A DNA stretch of 64,000 nucleotides. Source: Roseibium aquae. Lineage in GTDB: Bacteria > Pseudomonadota > Alphaproteobacteria > Rhizobiales > Stappiaceae. Where the stretch lies: NCBI RefSeq assembly GCF_008711285.1, contig NZ_VXDC01000007.1, forward strand, positions 1 through 64,000, given 5' to 3'. The notes below the pieces were generated by a model. The model was not told where the DNA came from. It saw only the letters and a list, made by a program, of their open reading frames with translations, and ran no database searches. The position numbers and the translations under genes were made by a program. Positions 17,475 through 26,327 of the stretch are shown in pieces (within the stretch, counting starts at the first letter, position 1; each line of letters starts with the position of its first letter).

Positions 17475-18785
17475 ATGACGCCACTTGCCCTAGATCCGGC
17501 CCCGCGCAGCTATCCGTCATTCGTGATCTTGACCAGGCGGTCGAACCGCGGGGCGTCCTGCGTGCCTGAAAACCAATCCCTCGAAGACGTGAAGCAATGG
17601 CTGGTGCGAGAGGCGACCGGAATCGCGGATGTGCTTTTGCTGTTCGAGGAATACATGTGGCGATGCCGGGCGGCCGGTATACCGGTCGACAGGTCCACTT
17701 TGCATGTTGGAACGCTGCATCCGCGTATGATCGGTTTCTCCTGGTCCTGGAACACGGATGATGGTTTGTGCGACGAACTGGCCGCGACCATGGAAGCGCG
17801 CGGCAGCGCGGCCTACACCCGAAATCCCCTGTTCCGCGTGATCGCGGAGGGCGAGGTGATCGAGGTCCAACTGACCACGGAGGAAGGCGCGGCCTCCTCG
17901 CCGCTGATGGAGGAACTGGCGCAGAACGGGTACACGGAATATGTCGCCATGCCGCTTTCCGCGGCCGGTGATCGGCAGAACGCAATCACCTTCGCGACCA
18001 AGGAGCCGGGCGGGTTCTCGGCGGAGATCAAGGCGAAGGCCGGGCCGCTCCTCGATGTTTTCGCTCTGCATGTGGAACGGCACATCTTCCAGCGGATCGC
18101 CCAGAATGTGGTCGAAACCTATCTGGGCCCGAGTGCCGGGGCGCGCGTGTTGCGCGGGGAAATCCGCCGTGGGGATGGTGAGGCCATCAAGGCGGTGGTG
18201 TTTCTGTCGGACCTTCGGGATTTCACGGGCCTGACCGATCGCCTGTCTGGACCGGAAGTGAGCGCCGTTCTGAACACCTACTTTGAGACAGTCGCGAATG
18301 CTGTTTTGTCGAGGGGCGGTGACGTCTTGAAGTTCATCGGCGACGGCATTCTTGCGGTGTTCCCGCACGATGTGCTGGGCCGGTCCGCGGCGGCGACCTG
18401 CGCCTTTGAGGCGGCCCGCGAAGCCCTCAAGGTTCTAGAAACGCTGAACCGGGAACCGCCCGATGCGATCGCGCGGATTGACGGCTGGCGACCCTTGAGG
18501 GCCGGAATCGCCCTGCATGAGGGCGAGGTGTTCTTCGGGAATGTCGGCGCGCAAACCCGTCTCGACTTCACCGTCATTGGCCGGGCTGTCAATGAAACCA
18601 GCCGGGTGGAGGCCCTTTGCAAAGAACTGCAGAGGGCCTTGCTGCTGACCGAGCCGGTCTATTCCGCGCTTGAATCCGAAACCCGGGCGGATGTGATGTT
18701 GATCGGGGCTCACAAGCTTCGGGGCGTTGAGAAACCTATCCAGATCTATGCGCCAGCGGAGTGCGGGAGGTCCCGGACACCGTGA
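17475..18785 (+). CDS. Class III adenylate/guanylate cyclase with N-terminal sensor-like region
   Basis: A 436-residue protein. The catalytic domain fills the last 200 residues: FLSDLRDFTGLTDRL and LKFIGDGILAVFP supply the two metal-binding aspartates, the lysine before FIGDG and the aspartate of DFTVIGRAVNETSRVE supply purine recognition, and the Asn and Arg of the last motif are the transition-state residues. All are present, so it should be active, most likely making cAMP. The first 220 residues have no membrane segment and resemble a GAF-like sensor region, but I cannot assign it. ATG 17475 follows GGGAAG. It is separated from the liv operon by the terminator. Confidence 0.9.
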   Translation: MTPLALDPAPRSYPSFVILTRRSNRGASCVPENQSLEDVKQWLVREATGIADVLLLFEEYMWRCRAAGIPVDRSTLHVGTLHPRMIGFSWSWNTDDGLCDELAATMEARGSAAYTRNPLFRVIAEGEVIEVQLTTEEGAASSPLMEELAQNGYTEYVAMPLSAAGDRQNAITFATKEPGGFSAEIKAKAGPLLDVFALHVERHIFQRIAQNVVETYLGPSAGARVLRGEIRRGDGEAIKAVVFLSDLRDFTGLTDRLSGPEVSAVLNTYFETVANAVLSRGGDVLKFIGDGILAVFPHDVLGRSAAATCAFEAAREALKVLETLNREPPDAIARIDGWRPLRAGIALHEGEVFFGNVGAQTRLDFTVIGRAVNETSRVEALCKELQRALLLTEPVYSALESETRADVMLIGAHKLRGVEKPIQIYAPAECGRSRTP

Positions 18786-18791
18786 CCCGGA

Positions 18792-19004
18792 CTACTTTGT
18801 CAGGATCAGTTTTCCCAATTTGGTGATCGTGAGACGGTAAACCTCTTCATTGTGATGGATATGCAGTTCCCGGCCGCCCTGGAAGAGCGAACCGGAAAAT
18901 ACCTTTTGGGGCTCTTGCCGGACGGGCGAAGCGGCACCGACGGCTTTCGGAGGCGCGCCTGTGGACAGGGAAAGACGATCTTGACGGATTTTCGAGCGCA
19001 TCAT
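18792..19004 (-). CDS. hemP: Hemin uptake protein HemP
   Basis: A small protein of about 70 residues whose C-terminal half matches HemP/HmuP: RELHIHHNEEVYRLTITKLG followed by KLILTK. This family promotes haem uptake, in several bacteria by activating haem receptor gene expression. Two adjacent ATG codons (19004 and 19001) are possible starts; a GTG at 19013 is less likely. The promoter region carries two perfect TGA-N9-TCA operators, and the iron regulator gene rirA lies immediately upstream on the same strand. No haem receptor gene is in the window. It converges on the cyclase gene with a gap of six bases. Confidence 0.88.
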   Translation of the reverse strand: MMRSKIRQDRLSLSTGAPPKAVGAASPVRQEPQKVFSGSLFQGGRELHIHHNEEVYRLTITKLGKLILTK

Positions 19005-19047
19005 GTGGCACACCGTTTCAAGCTGGGAAATTGAACTGTTCTAATCT

Positions 19048-19062
19048 TGAGTTTTTTACTCA
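19048..19062. promoter_or_regulatory. Iron-responsive operator 1 (RirA box), TGA-N9-TCA
   Basis: TGAGTTTTTTACTCA fits the TGA-N9-TCA iron-responsive operator of RirA exactly and is itself an inverted repeat. It lies 44 bases upstream of the hemP ATG, where bound RirA would block transcription under iron sufficiency. Confidence 0.8.
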
Positions 19063-19070
19063 GGATTACT

Positions 19071-19085
19071 TGACACAGATACTCA
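19071..19085. promoter_or_regulatory. Iron-responsive operator 2 (RirA box), TGA-N9-TCA
   Basis: TGACACAGATACTCA is a second perfect TGA-N9-TCA, centred 23 bases from the first, about two helical turns. Two phased boxes ahead of one gene suggest tight or cooperative control of hemP. Confidence 0.75.
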
Positions 19086-19262
19086 AGATTTCGTAGGAAG
19101 GCAATGCCTAACGACGGTTACCCGGAAATCGCGTCCTTCGGTGATCCGTTCACGGCACGCTCTGGCCAAGTGCGAAACGCCCGGCAAGCCAACCGCCCTC
19201 TCCTCTCCCTCAGCGGTCAGCCAGCCAGGCAGTTTTCCATTCCGCTCGGGCGATTGACAAAA

Positions 19263-19302
19263 CCGACAAAAAAGCCCGCCGGAAAGCGGGCTTCTTTGTC
19301 GG
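19263..19302 (-). terminator. Rho-independent terminator of rirA
   Basis: The arms GCCCGC (19274-19279) and GCGGGC (19286-19291), extended outside by CCGACAAA and TTTGTCGG, form a long stem. In the minus direction it is followed by six T (A run at 19268-19273). It separates rirA from hemP, so hemP needs its own promoter. Confidence 0.9.
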
Positions 19303-19318
19303 TGAAAGCAGATTGTTT

Positions 19319-19780
19319 TCAGGCTTGGGCGGTGACCGGCAGGGGCACGTCGATCCGCAATGCCTCCCGAATACCGAAGCGGTCCTCGGACAAGTCCGCA
19401 ATCGATTTCGATTCGAGCACTTCCATGAACGCCTCGAGGGCTTCATGAAGCAGACCGTTGAAACCGCACGACAGGATCAGCGGGCAATCCTTCCGGCCAG
19501 AATCAAAACACTCCGCCAACAGGAAACTCTCCTCGGCCGCGCGCACGACTTCGCCAACGGAGATTTGTTCGGGTGGTCGGGCGAGCATGACGCCGCCATT
19601 CCGGCCTCGTATGGTTCGGATCAGATTTGCATCGACCAAAACCTTCATGATTTTAAAGAGGTGCGTTTCGGACATGTCGAAGCTGGCGGCGATATCCGCT
19701 ACCTTGCTTGGTTTGTCCGGGTTGACCGCGCAATACATGAGAGCGCGAACCGCGTAATTGGTCTGTTGGGTCAGTCGCAT
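19319..19780 (-). CDS. rirA: Rrf2 family iron-responsive regulator RirA
   Basis: A 153-residue Rrf2-family repressor starting MRLTQQTNYAVRALMYCA; the twelve extra residues upstream are not part of the family. The winged helix spans about residues 1-65 with the wing IRGRNGGVMLA. Three cysteines at 91, 99 and 105 (AECF, DCPL, SCG) match the cluster ligands of rhizobial RirA, which senses iron through a labile iron-sulfur cluster and represses iron-uptake genes. NsrR and IscR have different cysteine spacing, so RirA is the better call. Adjacent hemP with two matching operators supports it. No TGA-N9-TCA box lies ahead of rirA itself. Confidence 0.92.
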   Translation of the reverse strand: MRLTQQTNYAVRALMYCAVNPDKPSKVADIAASFDMSETHLFKIMKVLVDANLIRTIRGRNGGVMLARPPEQISVGEVVRAAEESFLLAECFDSGRKDCPLILSCGFNGLLHEALEAFMEVLESKSIADLSEDRFGIREALRIDVPLPVTAQA

Positions 19781-19890
19781 AAGTTTAGATATGCGGTGGC
19801 AGCCAGCAAAGGTCAATGACTATATCTGAATGTCACTTTCGACTTTCAGGAAAACGCTAGCGATTTGCGCAGATATAACAATCGAATCGG

Positions 19891-20943
19891 TCATGGCGCG
19901 TGATCATCATCCGATGGGGGCAGGTTGTCCTTGAAAAAAATATCGATCCCGATCAGTTCCTGTCCGCGTACGATCGGGGTCCTGTCCACCAGCGCCTTCA
20001 GAACACGAACCGCGCTGCGAACCTCATGGCCGGGATCCTGGGCGATCAGGGCATCCATGGTACCGCTAGTCAGCGCCTCTCGGGTGTACGGGGTCAGTTC
20101 ATGCCCGACAAAAACCAGATCACTTGACCGGCCGGCGGTTTCGATGGCCGCAATCGCCCCGCGGTTGCCGGCGCCGATATTGTAGAGGCCGGCGAGGGAC
20201 GGCGTTTCGGCGAGCAATCGGCTGACGAGATCATGGGTTCTGTTGTTGTCATCGCGCCCCTCGCGGACCTTCAGGATTTCCAAATGAGGAAACTGGGTGT
20301 CCAGCAGCTCGGTGAAGCCGGAATACCGGTCCGCATGGTCGCGCAAACCCAGGGACCCCGCGATGACGCCGATCTGGGCAGGTTCCTTGGGCAGAAAACG
20401 GCCTAGAATCCGCCCGGCGGTGCGCCCTGCGGCCTTGTTGTCCACGCCGACGAAATGGCGCCGCTTGGAGGCGGGGTGATCCGAAACGAGGGTCACCACC
20501 GGGACGCCGCGATCCTGCAGACGGTCGATGGCCGCGCGAACTTCCGGAAAGGACGGCGCAACCACGGCGGCCCCGTCACACACGGTTTTGTCGAGAAGGG
20601 CGAGCGTTCCGGCCACCCGGTGCCCGTCAAACGCGTCGATCGGTTCGACATGAAGCGAAATCCGTTCGCGCTCGAGGGCCCGGGCAAACAATTTTGCTTC
20701 GCGGACCAGGTCTTCCATAAAGGCATTCGGGCCGTTCGGAAGGAGAAAATGGAATCTGTAACTGCCGCCCTTGGCAAGCCGGGCGGCGAAGATGTCCGGT
20801 GCATAATTCAGGCTTGCAACGGCTTCCTGGACCTTTTCGATGGTCGCCGGGCGCACACCCGGCCGTCCATTCAGGACCCTGTCGACGGTCGCAAGGCTCA
20901 CGCCCGCCTTTTCAGCGACATCGTGAATGGTGATCCGGCGCAT
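19891..20943 (-). CDS. LacI family transcriptional regulator
   Basis: A 350-residue repressor. The DNA-binding headpiece ITIHDVAEKAGVSLATVDRV and the hinge region NGRPGVRPATIEKVQEAV are at residues 4-45, followed by a periplasmic-binding-like sensor domain (HFLLPNGPNAFM to the C-terminus) in the style of regulators that respond to sugars or polyols. AGGAG precedes the ATG. No obvious target operon is adjacent: the flavoprotein downstream in the sequence has its own context and rirA lies on the other side. The effector is unknown. Confidence 0.9.
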   Translation of the reverse strand: MRRITIHDVAEKAGVSLATVDRVLNGRPGVRPATIEKVQEAVASLNYAPDIFAARLAKGGSYRFHFLLPNGPNAFMEDLVREAKLFARALERERISLHVEPIDAFDGHRVAGTLALLDKTVCDGAAVVAPSFPEVRAAIDRLQDRGVPVVTLVSDHPASKRRHFVGVDNKAAGRTAGRILGRFLPKEPAQIGVIAGSLGLRDHADRYSGFTELLDTQFPHLEILKVREGRDDNNRTHDLVSRLLAETPSLAGLYNIGAGNRGAIAAIETAGRSSDLVFVGHELTPYTREALTSGTMDALIAQDPGHEVRSAVRVLKALVDRTPIVRGQELIGIDIFFKDNLPPSDDDHAP

Positions 20944-21038
20944 GAAGTCTCCTTTTGACCGGATAGTATAACGGCTTCTGAGAGGCGGTCATCTGTTTAT
21001 GCTGCGTCGCAACACGAAAAGTGCCGCGCGCACCAGCC

Positions 21039-22217
21039 TCATGCCACCTGACCCGCAGCGTGGCCTGAGGACCACGCCCATTGAAAATTGAAACCACCGA
21101 GATGGCCGGTGACGTCCACCACTTCGCCGATGAAGAAGAGGCCCGGAACGGATTTGGTTTCCATGGTTCTGGAGGACAATTCATTCGTGTCGACACCGCC
21201 CAGTGTGACTTCCGCTGTCCGGTATCCTTCCGTGCCGACCGGCGTGAGCTGCCAGCGATTGATCCGGTCGCCGACCCGCCGCAGAACCGTGTCGGACTGA
21301 TCCGCGAGCCGTCCGGAAAAGCGGTTTTCCACGGCCATTTCCTCGGCCAGCCGTTTGGGCAGGATTTGGCCCATCGCTGTCCGCAGGTCCTGTTTGGGGG
21401 CGTTCCGACGTCCTTCGGCAAGCGTGCCGAAAACATCAAGACCCGGCGCCAGATTCACCGTGACGGGTTTGCCTTCCTGCCAGTATGACGAAATCTGGAG
21501 GATCGATGGACCCGACAGTCCGCGATGGGTGAAAAGGAGGCCCTCCTGGAAGGCGGTCTTTGAAAAAGAAACGATCGCATCCACCGACACGCCCGCCAGC
21601 TTCTTGCACAGATCGCGATTGGCGTCGGAAAAGGTGAGGGGCACGAGCGCGGCGCGCGGCGGGACCATCGATAGTCCGAATTTTCGCGCAATGTCGTAGC
21701 CAAAAGAGGTGGCGCCCAGCTTCGGGATCGACAATCCGCCGGTTGCCACCACCAGCGACCGGGCCCGGTAGGCGCCTTTTGAGGTTGCGATCGAAAACCG
21801 GTCATCTGGTCTGCTAACGTCGGAGATCGTGGTGCCAAGCTGCAGCTTGGCGCCCGCGGCCTCGAGCTCTTGCAGAAGCAGACGGATGATGTCCTTCGCG
21901 CTGTTGTCGCAAAAAAGCTGGCCGAGCGTTTTTTCGTGCCAGGGGATGCGGTGTTTCTCGACCAGACCCAGGAAATCGTGCTGAGTGTAGCGTTTCAGGG
22001 CCGAGATGGCGAAGCGCGGATTTTGGGACAGGAAATTTGCCGGGCTGCAGTGAAGATTGGTGAAGTTGCAGCGCCCGCCGCCGGAAATGCGGATTTTTTC
22101 GGCGGGTTTGTCAGAGTGATCGAGCACAAGCACCCGCCGGCCGCGCTTGGCCGCCTCGATCGCGCACATGAACCCGGCGGCTCCGGCGCCCAGGACGAGA
22201 ACATCAATATCTGTCAT
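21039..22217 (-). CDS. NAD(P)/FAD-dependent flavoprotein, HI0933/BaiN-like family
   Basis: A 392-residue flavoprotein of the HI0933-like family. The FAD-binding motif GAGAAGFMCAIEAAKRG is at about residues 9-25, and SGGGRCNFTN (about 46-55) is the family signature. The C-terminus GGFNFQWAWSSGHAAG closes the FAD site. The biochemical role in most bacteria is unknown; one clostridial member reduces bile-acid intermediates. A distant paralogue is at 39864-41120. It follows the bet operon on the same strand after 105 bases, but a functional link is not evident. Confidence 0.88.
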   Translation of the reverse strand: MTDIDVLVLGAGAAGFMCAIEAAKRGRRVLVLDHSDKPAEKIRISGGGRCNFTNLHCSPANFLSQNPRFAISALKRYTQHDFLGLVEKHRIPWHEKTLGQLFCDNSAKDIIRLLLQELEAAGAKLQLGTTISDVSRPDDRFSIATSKGAYRARSLVVATGGLSIPKLGATSFGYDIARKFGLSMVPPRAALVPLTFSDANRDLCKKLAGVSVDAIVSFSKTAFQEGLLFTHRGLSGPSILQISSYWQEGKPVTVNLAPGLDVFGTLAEGRRNAPKQDLRTAMGQILPKRLAEEMAVENRFSGRLADQSDTVLRRVGDRINRWQLTPVGTEGYRTAEVTLGGVDTNELSSRTMETKSVPGLFFIGEVVDVTGHLGGFNFQWAWSSGHAAGQVA

Positions 22218-22322
22218 GCCTCGGGCTTATACTCAGGTACCGCCAAAAAGCGAAGGGGCGCCGTGTCGCGCGCCTCAATCGCCGCCATGGTCTATTTGGC
22301 GGAGGTCCAGATCCCGCCAGTC

Positions 22323-23786
22323 TCAAAAGGCGGCTTCGACGCCGTTCATCTCCACATAGACGCTTTTGATCTGGCTGTAGTGGTCAATTGCCGCGTGGCC
22401 GTTTTCCCGGCCGATGCCCGACTTCTTGTGGCCGCCAAACGGCATTTCGACTGGTGTGAGATTGTACGTGTTGAGCCAGCAGGTGCCGGCTTCCAGTTGG
22501 TCGATCACCCGGTGGCCGCGCTGGATGTCTTTGGTGAACACGCCCGCAGCCAGCCCGAATTCCGTGTCATTCGCCCGTGCGATCACGTCCTCCTCGCCGG
22601 TGAAGTCGAGGACGCACATCACCGGACCGAAGATTTCCTCCCGGGCAATCCGCATTTCGTCGCGCACCTCGGCAAACACCGTGGGTTCCACGAAATATCC
22701 CCCCTCCAGACCGGCAACCCTGGCTTCGCCACCGCCGCAAACCAGACGGGCCCCCTCGTTCTGACCGAGCTCCATGTAGGACAGCACCTTGTCGAACTGC
22801 GGCTTGGAAACCAGCGGACCGATATGCGTCGCCTCGTCCAGAGGATCGCCCAAAACCGCAGCTTGTGTCCGTTTGGCAAGGCGCGCAAGGAACGCGTCCC
22901 GAATGTCCTTGTGGACGAAGACCCGCGTGCCGTTGGAGCAGATCTGGCCGGTGGAATAAAAGTTCGCGTTGATGGCCGCGGACACAGCGTTCTCTATATC
23001 GGCGTCTTCGAAGATGATAAGCGGGGACTTCCCGCCCAGTTCGAGCGTGGTTTTGGTCAGGCTTTCGCCAGCCAGAGCGGCGACCTTTTGCCCGGTCTGC
23101 ACGGAACCTGTGAGGGAGACCTTGGCAATGTCCGGGTGGGAGACGAGTTTCGCGCCCAGATCGCCAAACCCCTGGATGACATTGAACACCCCGTCCGGAA
23201 GCCCCGCCTCGCTCAGGGCTTCGGCAAGCTTCAGGGCTGTCAACGGCGTCACTTCGGACGGCTTGAACACCATGGCATTGCCACAGGCAAGCGCAGGCGC
23301 GGCTTTCCAGCAGGCGATCTGGATCGGATAGTTCCAGGCTCCAATCCCCACGCAAACCCCGAGCGGCTCACGCTTGGTATAGGCAAAGGACCCGCCGAGA
23401 TCGATGTATTCGCCTGTGAGCGTCGGAGCGAGATTCCCGAAATACTCCAGGCAATCGGCACCGGAGGCTGCATCGGCAACAAGCGTTTCCTGCAAGGGCT
23501 TGCCGGTATCCAGCGTCTCGAGGACCGACAGGTCCCGATTGTCCCTGCGAAGGATTTCGGCCGCCTTGCGAAGCACGCGACCGCGTTCGGCCAGGGATGT
23601 CGCCGCCCAGATTTTCTGGCCTGCCTTCGCCGTGGCAATCGCCGAGGCCAGGACTTGATCATCGGCTGCTTTCAGATGGGCAATCACCTCGCAGGTGGCC
23701 GGATAAAGGGACACCAGGTCGGCGCCGTTCGTGCTTTCAACGTATTGACCACCGACATAGTGGGAGGCTTGGGGTTGTGCGCGCAT
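22323..23786 (-). CDS. betB: Betaine aldehyde dehydrogenase
   Basis: A 487-residue NAD-dependent aldehyde dehydrogenase that oxidises betaine aldehyde to glycine betaine. The oxyanion asparagine is in [13 protein letters not shown], the general-base glutamate in LELGGKSP, and the nucleophilic cysteine in [12 protein letters not shown]. The start MRAQPQAS at 23786 is chosen because a longer frame extends into the betA coding end. It is the last gene of betI-betA-betB, 37 bases behind betA. The product is an osmoprotectant and can also be degraded as carbon and nitrogen source. Confidence 0.95.
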   Translation of the reverse strand: MRAQPQASHYVGGQYVESTNGADLVSLYPATCEVIAHLKAADDQVLASAIATAKAGQKIWAATSLAERGRVLRKAAEILRRDNRDLSVLETLDTGKPLQETLVADAASGADCLEYFGNLAPTLTGEYIDLGGSFAYTKREPLGVCVGIGAWNYPIQIACWKAAPALACGNAMVFKPSEVTPLTALKLAEALSEAGLPDGVFNVIQGFGDLGAKLVSHPDIAKVSLTGSVQTGQKVAALAGESLTKTTLELGGKSPLIIFEDADIENAVSAAINANFYSTGQICSNGTRVFVHKDIRDAFLARLAKRTQAAVLGDPLDEATHIGPLVSKPQFDKVLSYMELGQNEGARLVCGGGEARVAGLEGGYFVEPTVFAEVRDEMRIAREEIFGPVMCVLDFTGEEDVIARANDTEFGLAAGVFTKDIQRGHRVIDQLEAGTCWLNTYNLTPVEMPFGGHKKSGIGRENGHAAIDHYSQIKSVYVEMNGVEAAF

Positions 23787-23823
23787 GGAAAAACCTCGTG
23801 TTCGTGGTGCGGATCGTTGGAAA

Positions 23824-25482
23824 TCAGCGCTGTGCGGTTTCCCAATTCGGATGGATCCAGGGTTCTTGATTTGAGGCCGGCAAGGGATCGCGGCCAAGAA
23901 TGTGATCAGATGCCTTTTCCCCGACCATGATCGAAGGGGCGTTCAGATTGCCGTTGGTGATGAGGGGGAAGATCGAACTGTCCGCCACCCGCAAGCCATC
24001 GACACCGATCACTCTGCAGGTCGGATCGACAACGGCCATCGGATCGTCGGCTGCGCCCATCTTGCAGCTTCCGCAAGGGTGGTAGGCGCTTTCCACGTGC
24101 TCCTTGATGAACCCGTTCAGTTGATCGTCGGATTGCAGCGCTTCGCCGGGCTGGATTTCCTTGCCCCGATAAGGCGCGAAAGCGTCCTGGCCGAAGATTT
24201 CCCGGGTCAGGCGGATCGCCGTGCGGAAGTCCGCCCAGTCTTCCTCTTCAGACATGTAGTTGAACAGGATGGACGGTTTGGAGCGCGGATCTGAGGACGT
24301 CAGATGAATGCGGCCGCGGGATTTGGAGCGCATCGGTCCGACATGGGCCTGAAAGCCATGGCCTTCCACGGCGGCCTTGCCATCATAGCGCACGGCAAAG
24401 GGCAGGAAGTGGTACTGGATATCGGGGTATTTGACGCCTGCCTTCGAGCGGATGAACGCACAGCTTTCGAACTGGTTCGAAGCGCCAAGGCCGGTTTTGA
24501 AGAACAGCCACTGCGCGCCGATCAGGGCCTTGGAGATCGGGTTCCAGTGCTTGTAGAGGGTGATTGGCTGGGAGCAGGCCTGCTGGATGTAGAGCTCCAG
24601 ATGATCCTGAAGGTTCCGGCCGACGCCCGGCCGGTCGGCGACGACGTCAATGCCGTGCTCGGCCAGATGATCGGCCGGCCCGATGCCGGACTGCATCAGG
24701 ATCTTCGGCGAGTTAATGGAGGAGGCGGCGAGGATGACCTCGCGGGCCGCTTTGGCCTCAATGATTTCGCCGCCAAGCTCGTATTCCACTCCGGTTGCGC
24801 GCTTGTTCTCGATCAGGATCCTGCGGGCCAGCGCGCCCTTGATCAGTTCCACGTTGGGGCGCTTCAGGGCCGGTTTCAGATAGGCGTTCGCGGCCGACCA
24901 GCGGCGGCCGTTGTGGACCGTCATCTCCATGTCGGCGAAGCCTTCCTGGCGCTGCCCGTTGTAGTCCTGGGTCACGCCGTATCCCGCCTGTTCGCCCGCT
25001 TCCTTGAAGGCCGCGAAAAGCGGGTTCCATTTGGTGCCGCGCCTCACATGCAAGGGGCCGTTGAGGCCGCGCCATCCATCCTGCCCGCCATGGCTCGTTT
25101 CCTGGCGCATGAAATAGGGCAGCACATGCCTGTATCCCCAGCCGCTCGCGCCCATTTCCTCCCAGTTGTCGAAATCGCAGGCATGACCGCGGACATAGAC
25201 CATGCCGTTGATGGAGGAGGAACCGCCGATGACCTTTCCGCGCGGTGTGGCAAGGCGGCGGCCGCCCAGATGCGGTTCTGGTTCGCTTTCATAGCCCCAA
25301 TCATAGGTTCTCATGTTCATCGGATAGGACAGGGCGGCGGGCATCTGGATGAAGGGGCCGGCGTCCGTGCCCCCGAACTCCAGGACGAGAACGCGGTTTT
25401 TCGGATCCTCCGAAAGCCGGTAAGCCATGGCACATCCGGCCGAGCCGGCGCCGATGATGATGAAATCGAACTGTTGATTCAT
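23824..25482 (-). CDS. betA: Choline dehydrogenase
   Basis: A 552-residue GMC-family flavoprotein. The FAD motif [15 protein letters not shown] begins at about residue 11, the GMC signature appears as [15 protein letters not shown] (about 85-100), and the second signature as [18 protein letters not shown] (about 245). The catalytic histidine region is HPCGSCKMG near 465. It oxidises choline to betaine aldehyde, probably at the inner membrane face. Its ATG overlaps the stop of betI by four bases. Confidence 0.95.
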   Translation of the reverse strand: MNQQFDFIIIGAGSAGCAMAYRLSEDPKNRVLVLEFGGTDAGPFIQMPAALSYPMNMRTYDWGYESEPEPHLGGRRLATPRGKVIGGSSSINGMVYVRGHACDFDNWEEMGASGWGYRHVLPYFMRQETSHGGQDGWRGLNGPLHVRRGTKWNPLFAAFKEAGEQAGYGVTQDYNGQRQEGFADMEMTVHNGRRWSAANAYLKPALKRPNVELIKGALARRILIENKRATGVEYELGGEIIEAKAAREVILAASSINSPKILMQSGIGPADHLAEHGIDVVADRPGVGRNLQDHLELYIQQACSQPITLYKHWNPISKALIGAQWLFFKTGLGASNQFESCAFIRSKAGVKYPDIQYHFLPFAVRYDGKAAVEGHGFQAHVGPMRSKSRGRIHLTSSDPRSKPSILFNYMSEEEDWADFRTAIRLTREIFGQDAFAPYRGKEIQPGEALQSDDQLNGFIKEHVESAYHPCGSCKMGAADDPMAVVDPTCRVIGVDGLRVADSSIFPLITNGNLNAPSIMVGEKASDHILGRDPLPASNQEPWIHPNWETAQR

Positions 25483-26108
25483 GATGACACTTTCCGATCA
25501 GGGGCGTCGGGAAGGGAAGGGCGGGCCTTGTGACGGTGGAGCTGCGCCTCGACATAGTCCTCCACAAGCGCGATGGCTGACTGGCGGTCGACCGGTGTGT
25601 GCCTGAGGGCTTGGCGGATCCAAACGCCGTCAATCATGGAGGCCGTGCCTTCGGCCACCCGCGAAGCCTCCGAAGGCGGGAGAAAGAAGCGCAGATTGAA
25701 GGTGAGATTGGACGCAAGGCGGGCCGAATAGATCTGCAAAAGCCTGGCATTGCTTTGCGTGGTCCGGGACTGGACGTAGAAGGCGAGCCATGCTGCGATC
25801 ACCGATGGCCGGAACTGGCCAACGGCGAAATTGCCTTCAATGATCGCGGAAATCCGTTCGCGCGGCGTCCTGGCCCGCGCCAGCCGGTCCCGGATGCCTT
25901 CGCCCAGATCCTTCAGCAAGTACCGCATGGTGGCGGCCAGCAACTGGTCCTTGGAGCCGAAGTAGTGATGCACCAGCCCGCCGGATACCCCGGCGCGCTT
26001 TGCTATCTGCGCCATGGTTATGTCGCAGTAACCGCGCTCGTGGATCGCGTCGATCGTTGCAGTGATCAGCGTGCGCCGCCGCTCTTGTTCCATTCCGATC
26101 TTCGGCAT
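25479..26108 (-). CDS. betI: TetR family repressor BetI of the choline oxidation operon
   Basis: A 209-residue TetR-family repressor starting [20 protein letters not shown]. The helix-turn-helix [20 protein letters not shown] occupies about residues 30-49, and the C-terminal part matches BetI ([19 protein letters not shown]). It represses the bet genes and is released by choline. The start at 26108 is preferred over an extension of sixteen residues. It is the first gene of the operon and overlaps betA. A fitting operator lies at 26144-26161. Confidence 0.94.
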   Translation of the reverse strand: MPKIGMEQERRRTLITATIDAIHERGYCDITMAQIAKRAGVSGGLVHHYFGSKDQLLAATMRYLLKDLGEGIRDRLARARTPRERISAIIEGNFAVGQFRPSVIAAWLAFYVQSRTTQSNARLLQIYSARLASNLTFNLRFFLPPSEASRVAEGTASMIDGVWIRQALRHTPVDRQSAIALVEDYVEAQLHRHKARPSLPDAPDRKVSS

Positions 26109-26143
26109 GTCGTGCCTTTCAGATTGCTGTCCTTGTATTTTTA

Positions 26144-26161
26144 ATTGATCAACCAATCAAT
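26144..26161. promoter_or_regulatory. Probable BetI operator
   Basis: The perfect inverted repeat ATTGAT-CAACCA-ATCAAT lies 36 bases upstream of betI. It resembles the known enterobacterial BetI site, which also has TTGAT/ATCAA-type arms. Position and symmetry suggest autorepression of betIAB. Confidence 0.7.
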
Positions 26162-26236
26162 GAAAACTTGCAAATTTGAACAAGAGGTGCTTCCTTGAAG
26201 AAAAAACAGAGGGTCAGCCGGTCATCCCAACACGTT

Positions 26237-26255
26237 CGGGAGATATAATCTCCCG
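26237..26255. promoter_or_regulatory. Palindrome overlapping a TATAAT box upstream of choX
   Basis: CGGGAGAT-ATA-ATCTCCCG is a perfect eight-base inverted repeat. It contains the sequence TATAAT at 26244-26249, a consensus -10 element, 78 bases ahead of the choX ATG. A protein bound here would occlude the promoter. It differs from the BetI site nearby. Confidence 0.55.
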
Positions 26256-26327
26256 TTGCCGCTGTTGTTTTGACGCTGCCAACCGTTCAACACTCTGACT
26301 TTCGTCACCCAGAAGGAGGGACCATCT

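Larger units (their letters stand above)
19005..19318. other. Regulatory region upstream of hemP
   Basis: About 310 bases between hemP and rirA. It contains the two iron-responsive operators (19048-19085) and, at its far end, the rirA terminator (19263-19302). The stretch 19086-19262 shows no further motif and no ORF with plausible coding character; frames reading through it on the plus strand are shadows that run into rirA antisense. Confidence 0.6.

Noticed and set aside
21870..23930. 686-codon open frame on the plus strand across betB
   Set aside because: Shadow of betB and the flavoprotein; no signal of real coding.
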